A DNA stretch of 64,000 bases from an uncultured Acetatifactor sp. (GCA_934433135.1 CAKRZO010000002.1:291123-355122); one strand, 5' to 3'; numbered from the stretch's first letter, positions 51,401 through 60,209 are shown. A program made the numbers and translations. The notes: generated by a model from the sequence alone, not told the origin.

Positions 51401-51520
51401 AAATTTCCTCCTTTAAAGTTTACAAAAATAAAACCGATCGGAAGTATGTTCCATTCCGGTCAGTCTTAGTATGCTCAGCTTATATGAAGTTATGCAGATG
51501 GTCTGCTTATTATAGGTTTT

Positions 51521-51568
51521 CCCGCAGAAATGAAATCTGTTTGCAGGAATGTTTGCCTGAACTGTTAA
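51521..51568. mobile_element. family A MITE remnant (one end)
   Basis: ATGAAATCTGT core half followed by GCCTGAACTGTTAA (51555-51568), one mismatch-bearing terminal repeat; the other end is not recognisable. Confidence 0.5.
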
Positions 51569-51579
51569 TGTAAATAAAA

Positions 51580-51605
51580 GAACCGCATATTTTCATATGC
51601 GGTTC
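51580..51605 (-). terminator. cold-shock gene terminator
   Basis: Perfect 11-bp stem GAACCGCATAT/ATATGCGGTTC; on the minus strand followed by TTTTATTTA. Confidence 0.8.
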
Positions 51606-51614
51606 GGGTTTTCT

Positions 51615-51815
51615 TTACAGCTTGGTCACATTGACAGCCTGAGGTCCTTTTTCGCCATTGACAACATCGTATTCTACTTTAGCGCCTTCTTCCAGAGTCT
51701 TGTAACCTTCCATCTTCAGACCGGAGAAATGTACGAATACGTCATGTCCCGCTTCATCAGAAATGAAACCATAACCCTTCTGGTTATTGAACCACTTAAC
51801 TGTACCTTTGTTCAT
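51615..51815 (-). CDS. csp: cold-shock protein (CspA family)
   Basis: A 66-residue nucleic-acid chaperone: RNP1 motif KGYGFI and RNP2 motif DVFVHF in one OB fold. GGGAGGT precedes the ATG. Own promoter at 51865-51893 and terminator. Confidence 0.96.
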   Translation of the reverse strand: MNKGTVKWFNNQKGYGFISDEAGHDVFVHFSGLKMEGYKTLEEGAKVEYDVVNGEKGPQAVNVTKL

Positions 51816-51864
51816 TGTCAGATACCTCCCAAATATATATCGTTACAACTGCTGCAACAAGCTT

Positions 51865-51893
51865 AGAATAGCACATAGTTTGAAAAAAGTAAA
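51865..51893 (-). promoter_or_regulatory. promoter for csp
   Basis: On the minus strand TTTACT (51888-51893), 17-bp spacer, TATTCT (51865-51870), leaving a leader of roughly 45 nt. Confidence 0.45.
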
Positions 51894-51900
51894 GAAGATT

Positions 51901-51933
51901 TTGCTTGATTTTCACAAAAAAATATGCTATGGT
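51901..51933 (+). promoter_or_regulatory. candidate promoter for EIIC-like gene and its family B leader
   Basis: TTGCTT (51901-51906) with TATGCT (51923-51928) at 16 bp, or TTGATT (51905-51910) with TATGGT (51928-51933) at 17 bp. Either places the family B element in the 5' leader. Confidence 0.35.
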
Positions 51934-51967
51934 ACATACAACTGACAAGACAGTGAAGGGACGAGGA

Positions 51968-52101
51968 GTGTGAAAAATCACGTTGAAACGCTGATTTTTC
52001 ATACTGCAATTTGTTTCTGAGTGAAAACAAATTGCATTTATGGCAGAAGAGAAATCGCCTACGCGAATTTCTCTTCGCCACCTCGCGACATAGTCGCTCG
52101 G
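51968..52101 (+). repeat. family B structured element upstream of the EIIC-like gene
   Basis: Hairpin 1: GTGTGAAAAATCA/TGATTTTTCATAC (51968-51980/51992-52004). Hairpin 2: GCAATTTGTTT/AAACAAATTGC (52006-52016/52025-52035). Hairpin 3: AGAGAAAT/ATTTCTCT (52048-52055/52067-52074). Hairpin 4: GCGAC/GTCGC (52085-52089/52093-52097). Loop 2 CTGAGTGA (52017-52024) pairs with TCGCTCGG (52094-52101) in all eight positions, two of them wobble. Ends 14 bp before the start codon. Confidence 0.8.
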
Positions 52102-52115
52102 AAGTGAGGAGTAAG

Positions 52116-53165
52116 ATGAAAAAGATAAAGAAGTGGCTGAATGATGTTTTTATTGACGGATTAAGCGGTATGGCGCTGGGATTGTTTTCCACACTGATTA
52201 TTGGGACAATTATTGCCCAGATCGGAAAAGTGGCAGGGGGAACCATTGGGGGGTATCTGACAGCAATCAGCAACGTGGCCAAGACTCTGACAGGAGCGGG
52301 AATCGGTGTGGGAATGGCCTGCAAATATAAAAAGAGCGCATTGGTAAGCGTGTCTGCTGCTGTTGCCGGCATGATCGGTGCCTGGCCGGGTGTAACCGCT
52401 ATGGAAGCTTTTGCGTTGGGCAGGCCGGGAGAGCCGTTAGGTGCATTTGTGGCGGCTTTGGTGGCGATTAAGTTAGGAGGACTGACCGACGGAAAGACGA
52501 AGGCAGATATCATTATTACTCCGTTGCTGTCCATTCTCACAGGGGCGGTAGCCGGCTTTATAGCCGGACCGCCGATTAGTCAGTTTATGAACTGGCTCGG
52601 AATGCTAGTGAATATTAATGTAGAGCAGCATCCGATTGTGGGTGGAATGATTATTTCCGTGCTGATGGGTATGATTCTGACACTTCCGATCAGTTCGGCG
52701 GCCATCGGTGTTTCCATGAATATCACAGGACTGGCAGCCGGTGCGGCTACAATTGGCTGTTGCTGCAATATGGTGGGATTTGCGGTAGCATCCTACCGGG
52801 AGAATAAGATGGGCGGACTGATTGCACAGGGAATCGGTACATCCATGTTGCAGGTGCCTAATATTATCAAGAAACCGATAATCTGGCTTCCGGCGATTTT
52901 ATCTAGTGCCGTGCTGGGACCGATCGCTTCGGCGGTATTTAAAATGACCAGTACCAGCGTGGGCTCCGGCATGGGATCGGCCGGATTTGTCGGACAGTTT
53001 GCGGCATACGGTTCCATGGTAGAAGGCGGTATGGATCCCAAAGCGGCCTTTCTGCTGATTCTTCTGATGCATTTTGTGCTTCCTGCCGTAATTACATTTC
53101 TGATTTCGGAAATTATGCGTAAAAAAGGATGGATAAAAGCGGGAGATATGAAGCTGAATGTCTAA
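52116..53165 (+). CDS. PTS EIIC-like membrane permease (PF13303 type)
   Basis: A 349-residue, Gly-rich membrane protein with about nine hydrophobic segments and the wording of stand-alone EIIC-like proteins (VAKTLTGAGIGVGMACKYK, LTLPISSAAIGVSM, GCCCNMVGFAVASYREN). No EIIA or EIIB is encoded beside it, so its link to phosphotransfer is uncertain. A frame from 52011 runs through the structured leader; the ATG at 52116 follows GAGGAG and is preferred. Confidence 0.8.
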   Translation: MKKIKKWLNDVFIDGLSGMALGLFSTLIIGTIIAQIGKVAGGTIGGYLTAISNVAKTLTGAGIGVGMACKYKKSALVSVSAAVAGMIGAWPGVTAMEAFALGRPGEPLGAFVAALVAIKLGGLTDGKTKADIIITPLLSILTGAVAGFIAGPPISQFMNWLGMLVNINVEQHPIVGGMIISVLMGMILTLPISSAAIGVSMNITGLAAGAATIGCCCNMVGFAVASYRENKMGGLIAQGIGTSMLQVPNIIKKPIIWLPAILSSAVLGPIASAVFKMTSTSVGSGMGSAGFVGQFAAYGSMVEGGMDPKAAFLLILLMHFVLPAVITFLISEIMRKKGWIKAGDMKLNV

Positions 53166-53213
53166 AAGAATCGTATTTTGTTGGTGAAATATTACAAAGA
53201 TATTAAGATGGCA

Positions 53214-53242
53214 TTGAATGTCCTTGTTCTTTATGGTACAAT
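53214..53242 (+). promoter_or_regulatory. promoter for LytM-domain gene
   Basis: TTGAAT (53214-53219), 17-bp spacer, TACAAT (53237-53242). A hairpin with arms CCTGT/ACAGG extended by GAAATTTCAC/GTGAAATTTT occupies the leader near 53308-53342. Confidence 0.5.
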
Positions 53243-53365
53243 GAACAGGAGTGCTGTATCATAACCGTCTGAATAGCACGTTATATCCGCAGAGTGGTAT
53301 TCCGCACCTGTGAAATTTCACATTTGTGAAATTTTTTACAGGGAAGAAAGAAGGAAACAAAACGG

Positions 53366-54148
53366 ATGAGACATAAAGGAATGAGGATTGAAATGGAAGA
53401 GAAGAAAGGGAAGCAAAAGAAAAATCATATTATTATACTTACGTCTGATGCGGCAGATGCAAATGTGAAACAATTTCAGGTAAAACCGGGACTGGTACAG
53501 GGAATTGTAATCGCTGTGTGTGTGTTGGTCGGCGGAATCCTGGGATATTTTATTAATGAGAAAAGAATCTGGGATGCCGTAAACAAAAAGACGGATGTAC
53601 AAAAGGAAGCGATAGCGAAGCTTGAAGAGGATAAGCAGGGACTGAATCAGCAGATAGAGGATTTAAACCGGCAGATCCGAGATCTGGAGACGCAGAAAGA
53701 AGAGTTAAATGATAAGATTGCCATTCTGAGTGATACGGTGAATCAGAAGACGCAGTCGGAGAACTCTTTGAAGGAACAGATTGAGCAGCAGAGTATTCCG
53801 TCTGCCTATCCGCTCACCGGGTCGGCTACGATCAAGGAGGAGGCACAGACAGACACCTTGGTAGTGTTTTCTGCTTCAGAGGGAAATACTGTTGTGGCAA
53901 CCGCCAGCGGAACCGTGACAGCGATCAATGATGACGGAGAGTACGGGCACAATGTGTGGGTAGACCACGGGAACGGGTATATTACCATATACCGCAACAA
54001 AGGCGAAGCGAAAGTGAAGCTCAATGATGTGGTAGCACAGGGAACTACGATCTTTATCATATCGCCTTCCAATACGGAATTCGGATATCAGATCATGAAG
54101 GATGGTATTTATATCAACCCTATGGATATGCTTTCGATTAACGGATAA
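53366..54148 (+). CDS. membrane-anchored degenerate LytM/M23 protein, SpoIIQ-like
   Basis: A 260-residue bitopic protein: Lys-rich start, membrane helix (about 45-65), coiled coil (about 70-130, LEEDKQGLNQQIEDLNRQIR) and a C-terminal LytM domain (VVATASGTVTAINDDGEYGH, then VWVDHGNGYITIY). The HxxxD zinc site and the second His of HxH are absent (YITIYRNK where active enzymes have a His after Tyr), so it should not cut peptidoglycan. This is the layout of B. subtilis SpoIIQ, the forespore partner of SpoIIIAH, though a house-keeping scaffold role is also possible. Starts at 53366, 53381 or 53393 are all feasible. Confidence 0.75.
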   Translation: MRHKGMRIEMEEKKGKQKKNHIIILTSDAADANVKQFQVKPGLVQGIVIAVCVLVGGILGYFINEKRIWDAVNKKTDVQKEAIAKLEEDKQGLNQQIEDLNRQIRDLETQKEELNDKIAILSDTVNQKTQSENSLKEQIEQQSIPSAYPLTGSATIKEEAQTDTLVVFSASEGNTVVATASGTVTAINDDGEYGHNVWVDHGNGYITIYRNKGEAKVKLNDVVAQGTTIFIISPSNTEFGYQIMKDGIYINPMDMLSING

Positions 54149-54155
54149 ATTTTTA

Positions 54156-54211
54156 CAAACCTTCATGCAAGCATGAAATTTGTCTCCATGAATGTATGCC
54201 TGAACTGCTAC
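54156..54211. mobile_element. family A MITE remnant
   Basis: Core TTCATGCAAGCATGAAAT followed by the end GCCTGAACTGCTAC (54198-54211), two mismatches to the intact end; left end lost near the stop of the LytM gene. Confidence 0.55.
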
Positions 54212-54218
54212 CCTAAAT

Positions 54219-54258
54219 AAGGAGATCGATCTTGGAAGTATCCGCGATTGATCTCCTT
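54219..54258. terminator. hairpin between convergent genes
   Basis: AAGGAGATCGATC with GATTGATCTCCTT (one wobble), between the LytM gene and yerC; A and T runs are short. Confidence 0.5.
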
Positions 54259-54287
54259 AAAAATGTCTGCAAAGTGAAAGCTTTTGC

Positions 54288-54602
54288 CTACTTTGCTTCT
54301 TCTGTTCCGGAAGACTTCGGTGTAAGTCGGTCGAAAACCAGATCGTAGCCGTCATTTCCGTAAATCAGGGAACGATTCACGCGGCTGATGGTAGCAGTGG
54401 AAGCTCCGGTTTTCTCCGCAATCTCCAGGTAGGTTCGTTTCTCTTTCAGCATGGAAGCTACTTCAAAACGCTGGGAAAGAGACAGCAATTCATTAACGGT
54501 ACACAGGTCTTCAAAAAAACGGTAGCATTCTTCTCTGTCTTTCAGACATAAAACAGCATCCAGAAGAGAATCCACAGCATCTGTTCTAATTTTACTGTTC
54601 AT
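54288..54602 (-). CDS. YerC/YecD family TrpR-related regulator
   Basis: A 104-residue DNA-binding protein of the TrpR superfamily: SLLDAVLCLKDREECYRFFEDL, then LSLSQRFEVASMLKEKRTYL and the recognition helix GASTATISRVNRSL. A longer frame opens at 54662; the ATG at 54602 follows AGAGGTTT and matches the family start. Regulated target unknown. Confidence 0.9.
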   Translation of the reverse strand: MNSKIRTDAVDSLLDAVLCLKDREECYRFFEDLCTVNELLSLSQRFEVASMLKEKRTYLEIAEKTGASTATISRVNRSLIYGNDGYDLVFDRLTPKSSGTEEAK

Positions 54603-54721
54603 TTTAAACCTCTTTTCTGCTTTAACGTTGTAAAAAATTAATCTAACATGATTGTAGCACAATATAAGTATAAAGTAAAGCTATGATGCCGGACATTTTT
54701 CTTGAATTTTTCAGAAAACTC

Positions 54722-54750
54722 TTGTCATGTAGTTTTAAATACTATATAAT
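54722..54750 (+). promoter_or_regulatory. promoter for DUF1836 gene
   Basis: TTGTCA (54722-54727), 17-bp spacer, TATAAT (54745-54750). Confidence 0.65.
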
Positions 54751-54790
54751 AGAAGCAGTGTTGCAGCAGATAAAGAGAGGGTGAAGTGGT

Positions 54791-55429
54791 ATGAATTTAA
54801 ATGAAGGGGAGTTGCTGGACAGTATTTTAAGCAGTCTCGATAAGATGGATTATATAAAGACGGCGGATATACCTAATATTGATCTGTATATGGATCAGGT
54901 GACGACTTTTATTGACAGCAGGCTGCGTGCAGGCGCACGTAATCCGGGAGATGATAAGATCCTGACGAAGACCATGATCAATAATTATGCCAAAAACGAT
55001 TTGCTTCCTCCGCCGATTAAGAAGAAGTATTCCAAAGAGCATGTACTTTTGCTGATTTTTATTTATTATTACAAAAACATTCTGTCGATCAACGATATTC
55101 AGACGTTGCTTCGCCCGATTACAGGACAGTATTTTCAGCAGGACGGGAAAGTGAACCTGGAGCAGATTTACCGGGAAGTATTTTCTCTGGAAAAGGGACA
55201 GGTGGAAGCAATGAAAGCGGATGTAAAGGACAAGTACAAGATAGCGGCGCAGACTTTTGAAAAAGTGCCGGAAGAGGAAAAGGCTTTTTTGCAGAAATTC
55301 GCTTTTATCTGTCTGATGAGTTTCGATGTTTATGTCAAGAAGCTTATTATTGAAAAAATGGTGGACGGACTGGCTGCGGAAGAAGCGGCACATTCTGAAA
55401 ACAATAAAGAGAAAAAAGAGCAGAAATAA
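54791..55429 (+). CDS. DUF1836 domain protein
   Basis: A 212-residue helical protein. DUF1836 proteins look MerR-like in the first half; here LTKTMINNYAKNDLLPPPIK and KKYSKEHVLLLIFIYYYKNI match that domain. A Lys/Glu-rich tail follows. Probably DNA-binding; no target is evident. Terminator overlaps its stop codon. Confidence 0.8.
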   Translation: MNLNEGELLDSILSSLDKMDYIKTADIPNIDLYMDQVTTFIDSRLRAGARNPGDDKILTKTMINNYAKNDLLPPPIKKKYSKEHVLLLIFIYYYKNILSINDIQTLLRPITGQYFQQDGKVNLEQIYREVFSLEKGQVEAMKADVKDKYKIAAQTFEKVPEEEKAFLQKFAFICLMSFDVYVKKLIIEKMVDGLAAEEAAHSENNKEKKEQK

Positions 55430-55442
55430 GTTCTGCTCTTTT
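55414..55442. terminator. bidirectional terminator over the DUF1836 stop
   Basis: Perfect 12-bp stem AAAAGAGCAGAA/TTCTGCTCTTTT with a 5-base loop containing the TAA stop; A and T runs on both sides serve the convergent solute-binding gene too. Confidence 0.75.
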
Positions 55443-55470
55443 AAAAATGCACGCTTTAGGACGCATGTTT

Positions 55471-56472
55471 TCAATGCGCTGCTTTTTCGGCAAAAGAAGT
55501 ATTTACCAGATCCTCATAAGGCACCTGAGTATCCAGAACGCCGGATTCTGTCAGAATGTTGGTCAGAAGCCGGAAAGATTCTTCTTCAAAAATCAGATCT
55601 TTCTTCCAGGTATCCTGTTCATAATAGCGTTTCACAATTGCCGTGAGCGTTTCCCGGTCGGTTTCTTCAAACTGGGGAGCGATAACGCCTGCGATTTCTT
55701 CCGGAGAATGGGAGTTCACGTAATCCATGCCTTTCTGCAGGGCGTTTGTAAAGGCCTGGATTTCATCCGCATGAGATTCCAGGTAGCTTTTTTTTGCACT
55801 GAAAGCAGTGTAGGGAACATAGCCGGAATCCTTTCCCAGGGAAGCGATTACATAACCGTCCCCTTTCTTTTCTAAAAAAGTGGCATGCGGCTCGAATTCG
55901 ATGGTAAAATTACCCTGACCGCCGGAAAAGGCAGCGGCAGTAGAACCGAAATCAATGCTCTGATCGATGTGCAATTCGGAAGGATCGATATTATTTTTGC
56001 GTAAGATATACTCAAATACCATTTCCGGCATGCCCCCGGCACGCCCGCCCAGGACGTCCTGACCTTTCAACATATCCCAGGTGAAATTTTCCACGGGAGT
56101 TCTGGCAACCAGGAAATTGCCTGCCCGCTGAGTAAGCTGGGCAAAATTGATGACGTAGTCCTGTGTGCCGCCCACATAGGTATAGATCGTGCTTTCGCTT
56201 CCCATAAAGCCGATATCCGCTTCTCCGGTGAGAACCGCAGTCATGGTTTTATCGGCGCCGAAGCCGGTAACGAGCACCAGATCGATTCCGGTATCCTGAA
56301 AGTATCCGTTTTCTATGGCAACATATAAAGGGGCGTAAAAAATAGAATGAGCCACTTCGTTAAGCGTTATTTCGGTAAGTCCGTCCGTGTCCTTTTTCGA
56401 TTTGCCGCAGCCGGTAAATAAAGCGGTTGCAAGACACAGAATAAGAGTGATGGCAAGTAATTTTTTCTTCAT
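55471..56472 (-). CDS. ABC transporter substrate-binding lipoprotein (NMT1/SsuA-like)
   Basis: A 333-residue lipoprotein with lipobox LFTGC (Cys about 22) and the fold-typical pattern VAHSIFYAPLYVAIENGYF, GADKTMTAVLTGEADIGFMG, and an FTIEFEPHATFLEKKG segment. This family binds taurine, nitrate, alkylsulfonates or pyrimidine precursors of thiamine. No permease or ATPase is adjacent, so it is an orphan or works with a distant system. GGAGGTCTTT precedes the ATG. Lies 58 bp downstream of a regulator. Confidence 0.88.
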   Translation of the reverse strand: MKKKLLAITLILCLATALFTGCGKSKKDTDGLTEITLNEVAHSIFYAPLYVAIENGYFQDTGIDLVLVTGFGADKTMTAVLTGEADIGFMGSESTIYTYVGGTQDYVINFAQLTQRAGNFLVARTPVENFTWDMLKGQDVLGGRAGGMPEMVFEYILRKNNIDPSELHIDQSIDFGSTAAAFSGGQGNFTIEFEPHATFLEKKGDGYVIASLGKDSGYVPYTAFSAKKSYLESHADEIQAFTNALQKGMDYVNSHSPEEIAGVIAPQFEETDRETLTAIVKRYYEQDTWKKDLIFEEESFRLLTNILTESGVLDTQVPYEDLVNTSFAEKAAH

Positions 56473-56530
56473 AAAGACCTCCAGGTTCTACTGATTCTTT
56501 ATGATATGAAAAAAAGGAAAAAAGGTTCCT

Positions 56531-57031
56531 TTAAAAGGTTTCTCCATCTTTTAAACGGATGTTTTTTAAAGCCCATAAGCGTAAGGCTTTGGCGTTGTTG
56601 CTGATTTTTTCCAAAGAATCCAGAATGGAGTGAAAAACAGGAAGCTCCGATTCTTCGATAATTCCGTCTTCGGAAATGGAAATCAGCGAAGCCCTGAGGG
56701 AATCGATGTCTTTTAAGGAGCCAAGCACTTTCAGCGCAAGGCGGTCGAAATCATCAATGGTAACTTCTTTTACGGTATTCTGACCGATGGGGCATTCTCT
56801 TGCACAGTAGGAATTGCACAGTTCCGGTGTGTGATAGGCACTGGCCATTGCCTTGACCTCTTCCGGGTAAGGCATGATGGCATCCAGTTCGATTCTGGCA
56901 AGACGTGTCCGGTCGATATTTAAAATCTCGGCGGCACTTTCCCTGCTGGCAAGGGCGCCATTTTGCTCTGCAGCTTCGGAACGTGCCATATAATACATAT
57001 TATCAGCAGCTTTTGTAGCCTTTTTTCCCAT
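56531..57031 (-). CDS. helix-turn-helix protein with Cys cluster
   Basis: A 166-residue protein with an XRE-like helix-turn-helix (ALASRESAAEILNIDRTRLARIE), a short Cys motif CNSYCARECPIG (CxxxCxxxC) and a C-terminal helical part. The Cys spacing suggests metal or Fe-S binding. AAAGGA precedes the ATG. In the same direction as the solute-binding protein and probably co-transcribed with it. Confidence 0.7.
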   Translation of the reverse strand: MGKKATKAADNMYYMARSEAAEQNGALASRESAAEILNIDRTRLARIELDAIMPYPEEVKAMASAYHTPELCNSYCARECPIGQNTVKEVTIDDFDRLALKVLGSLKDIDSLRASLISISEDGIIEESELPVFHSILDSLEKISNNAKALRLWALKNIRLKDGETF

Positions 57032-57186
57032 GTTTTTTGTCCTTTATAGAATGGTAATGATGTCGGTATCCGTTGATCCCGACAATATCAGTGTAAAGGA
57101 TAGATGGGATTTTGTAAAGAGTATTTCCTGAAAGAACGGAAGAAACTTCAGTAAAACGTTTTTATACGAATATTTGCAAAAAGATA

Positions 57187-57215
57187 TTGAGAGAATCCGA
57201 AAAGTTTGATAAAAT
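57187..57215 (+). promoter_or_regulatory. promoter for pcrA
   Basis: TTGAGA (57187-57192), 17-bp spacer, TAAAAT (57210-57215). Confidence 0.5.
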
Positions 57216-57265
57216 GAAAAACAGTTTTACGAAAAAGAAAACATAAAAGCGGGGAACAGAGGATT

Positions 57266-59569
57266 ATGAGTATTTACGATACCTTGAATAAGGAACAGAA
57301 GGAAGCGGTTTTTGCAACGGAAGGCCCGCTTTTATTGCTTGCCGGTGCAGGAAGCGGCAAGACAAGAGTGCTGACGCACAGAGCAGCTTACCTGGTGGAA
57401 GAGATGGGAGTAAATCCCTGGAACATTCTTGCCATCACCTTTACCAATAAGGCGGCAGAAGAGATGCGTAGCCGGGTGAATCAGATTGTGGGATACGGTG
57501 CAGATCAGATCTGGGTTGCTACTTTCCATTCCACCTGTCTGCGGATTCTGCGCAGATATATTGACCGGCTTGGATTTGACAATCATTTTGTGATTTATGA
57601 TACGGATGACCAGAAGACGCTGATCAAGGAGATTTGCAAGCGTCTGCAGATCGATACCAAGAAAATAAGAGAACGCAGTCTGATGAGCGCCATTTCGGCA
57701 GCGAAAAATAACATGATCGGACCGGAAGAATACAGGGAGAGAACCTACACGGATTTTACAAAACGCAGAATAGCCCAGGTTTATCAGGAATATCAGGAGG
57801 CGCTTAAGAAAAATGATGCGTTGGATTTTGATGATCTTTTGGTGAAAACCGTGGAGCTTTTCAGAATGTGCCCCGAGGTGCTTGACGGATACCAGGAACG
57901 TTTCCGCTATATCATGGTTGATGAGTATCAGGATACGAACACGGTGCAGTTTGAACTTTTAAGATTATTGGCGGGCAAGTATCGGAATCTGTGTGTAGTT
58001 GGAGATGATGATCAGTCCATTTACAAATTCCGCGGAGCCAATATCCGGAACATTCTGGATTTTGAGGAAGTATATCCCGATGCCAAAGTCATCCGGCTGG
58101 AACAGAATTATCGTTCCACGCAGAAGATACTGGATGCGGCCAACAGCGTGATTAAGAATAACCGGAACCGGAAGGAGAAAGCGCTCTGGACACAGAAGGA
58201 AGGCGGTAAACCGGTTTGTTTTCAACAGTTTGTTTCCGCTTATGATGAAGCAGATTTTATCGTGGAGAATATTGCAAAGAAAGCGCAAAACGGGCGGAGT
58301 TATAAGGACTTTGCAGTGCTTTACCGAACCAATGCACAGTCCAGACTTCTGGAAGAGCGTATGGTAATGGAAGGAATTCCTTACAGTATTGTAGGTGGAG
58401 TAAACTTCTATGCCAGAAGAGAAGTGAAGGATATCCTGGCTTATCTGAAAACCATTGACAACGGAAGAGATGATGTTGCGGTAAAAAGAATCCTGAATGT
58501 TCCCAGAAGAGGAATCGGAGCAGCGACGGTCGAAAAAGTGGAAGATTATGCGCAGAGACGGGATATCAGCTTTTATGATGCCCTGCGGGATGCGGATAAT
58601 ATTGCGGGAATCAAAAAAAGCAGTGCCAAGATTGAAAAATTTGTTTCACTGATTCAGACTTTCCGGGCAAAAGCAAAGGTATACAGTATAGAAAATCTGT
58701 TAAAGGATATTATAGAAAAGACGGAATATGAAGATTATTTGAAAGGGATGGATGAAGAAGAGGAAGCTGCGGAGCGCATGGGGAATGTGGAGGAATTGAT
58801 TAACAAGGCAGCTTCCTATGAAGAGGGGAAGGATCAGGTTACGCTGAGCGACTTTCTGGCGGAAGTGGCACTGGTTGCCGATATTGATAACGTGGACTCC
58901 GGAGCGGACAGGGTGCTTCTTATGACCATTCACGGTGCAAAGGGTCTGGAATTCCCGGTTGTGTATATGGCCGGTATGGAGGATGGACTGTTTCCCAGTT
59001 CCATGGCTGTGGATTCCGAGGACAGTACCGATTTGGAAGAAGAGCGGAGACTTGCTTATGTGGGAATCACCAGAGCCAAAGAAGAACTGATTCTGACAGC
59101 TGCCTGGAAGCGTATGAACAGGGGTGAGGTGCAGTATAACCGCGTCAGCCGCTTCGTAAAGGAGATTCCGGCTCCGCTTTTAAAAGAAGCGGAAGACGAC
59201 AGCAAGCCGCAGAATAGTGCTGATGAAGAGATTCCGGTTAAAGAGACGGCGAAGGAAAGGGAAGCTTTCGATCCCAGACCCAAGGCAGTATTAAGACCGC
59301 GAAAGACCGTTACGGTACAGAAGCCTTTTGTGGCAAAAGGGATGGAAGGGCTGAATCAACTGGCCGGTGTCACGAAGGGAATGCCTTATCAGGCGCCGGG
59401 AGAAGTGGATTATCAGGTCGGCGACCGGGTCAGACACACGAAATACGGAGAAGGAACGGTAGCCGATCTGGTGAAAGATGTCAGGGATTACAAGGTGACC
59501 GTAGATTTTGACCGGGCAGGGATCAAGATTATGTATGCGTCCTTTGCGAAACTGGTAAAGCTTGACTGA
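57266..59569 (+). CDS. pcrA: ATP-dependent DNA helicase PcrA/UvrD
   Basis: A 767-residue SF1A helicase. Motifs: AGAGSGKTRVL (I), AITFTNKAAEEM (Ia), VDEYQDTN (II), VVGDDDQSIYKFRGA (III), RLEQNYRST (IV), TIHGAKGLEFPVV (V), RRLAYVGITRA (VI). C-terminal Tudor-like domain (VGDRVRHTKYGEGTV) that contacts RNA polymerase. Essential for repair and for clearing replication blocks. Confidence 0.97.
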   Translation: MSIYDTLNKEQKEAVFATEGPLLLLAGAGSGKTRVLTHRAAYLVEEMGVNPWNILAITFTNKAAEEMRSRVNQIVGYGADQIWVATFHSTCLRILRRYIDRLGFDNHFVIYDTDDQKTLIKEICKRLQIDTKKIRERSLMSAISAAKNNMIGPEEYRERTYTDFTKRRIAQVYQEYQEALKKNDALDFDDLLVKTVELFRMCPEVLDGYQERFRYIMVDEYQDTNTVQFELLRLLAGKYRNLCVVGDDDQSIYKFRGANIRNILDFEEVYPDAKVIRLEQNYRSTQKILDAANSVIKNNRNRKEKALWTQKEGGKPVCFQQFVSAYDEADFIVENIAKKAQNGRSYKDFAVLYRTNAQSRLLEERMVMEGIPYSIVGGVNFYARREVKDILAYLKTIDNGRDDVAVKRILNVPRRGIGAATVEKVEDYAQRRDISFYDALRDADNIAGIKKSSAKIEKFVSLIQTFRAKAKVYSIENLLKDIIEKTEYEDYLKGMDEEEEAAERMGNVEELINKAASYEEGKDQVTLSDFLAEVALVADIDNVDSGADRVLLMTIHGAKGLEFPVVYMAGMEDGLFPSSMAVDSEDSTDLEEERRLAYVGITRAKEELILTAAWKRMNRGEVQYNRVSRFVKEIPAPLLKEAEDDSKPQNSADEEIPVKETAKEREAFDPRPKAVLRPRKTVTVQKPFVAKGMEGLNQLAGVTKGMPYQAPGEVDYQVGDRVRHTKYGEGTVADLVKDVRDYKVTVDFDRAGIKIMYASFAKLVKLD

Positions 59570-59593
59570 ACGGTTGCAAATTTGCAGCCGTTC
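59568..59593. terminator. palindromic hairpin at the pcrA stop
   Basis: GAACGGTTGCAAA with TTTGCAGCCGTTC, 13-bp arms with one wobble, no T-run; a second GCAGCCGTTC copy lies 40 bp downstream. Weak terminator or 3' stabiliser. Confidence 0.4.
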
Positions 59594-59771
59594 GGAAGCA
59601 ATATTTGCAAAAGAAAGGTGCAGCCGTTCAGAAACGGTGTCCGCTCGGAATATTTATAGTGGTAATTTGGGCAGTATTGTGATATGCTATAAGAAAGCAG
59701 GAACTTGGTACTGCATAGAATTTTAAAGATTTTGTTTGTATGAGAATGATCTTTTGGCAGGAGGAAAAAAG

Positions 59772-60038
59772 ATGAGCAAATTGGAAGAACTGGTAGAAAT
59801 GGTAAAGGCAGACGAATTGTTAAAGCAGAAAAAAGAAAAAGACAAGGGATGTAATGTACTTCTTTGTATTCTTGCAATTATCGGTGCGGTTGCCGCGGCA
59901 GCAGGAATTGCCTATGCAGTTTATCGTTTCCTGTCCCCGAATTATCTGAAAGAGTTCGAGGATGAATTCGCAGATGATGACGAAGAAGAGGAAGAGAAAA
60001 AGGACGAAGACTGCTTTGTCGATGAAAGCGGGAAGTAA
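59772..60038 (+). CDS. small single-pass membrane protein with acidic tail
   Basis: An 88-residue protein: charged helical start (LEELVEMVKADELLKQKKEK), one membrane helix (about 28-50), and an acidic DEFADDDEEEEE tail. A longer frame opens at 59736, but GCAGGAGG lies before the ATG at 59772. Common in Lachnospiraceae genomes; function unknown. Confidence 0.75.
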   Translation: MSKLEELVEMVKADELLKQKKEKDKGCNVLLCILAIIGAVAAAAGIAYAVYRFLSPNYLKEFEDEFADDDEEEEEKKDEDCFVDESGK

Positions 60039-60209
60039 TACCGGATATCACCGTTTGCAAAACTTTGCGCATGCTTTGACTGCTGGGAGGAATGCCGAAT
60101 AGATTTTGCAGGCAGAAATACCCACCGAACAGGCATAGAAAAAGAGAGGAGGACAGCAGTTCCCCGGAAAGGAAGCAATCAGCCGTATCCGGGTGAACTG
60201 CTTATTGTC

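Noticed and set aside
50970..51402. Long plus-strand open frames antisense to the repeat lipoprotein
   Set aside because: They arise from the low-complexity repeats; the minus strand has a signal peptide, lipobox and ribosome binding site.
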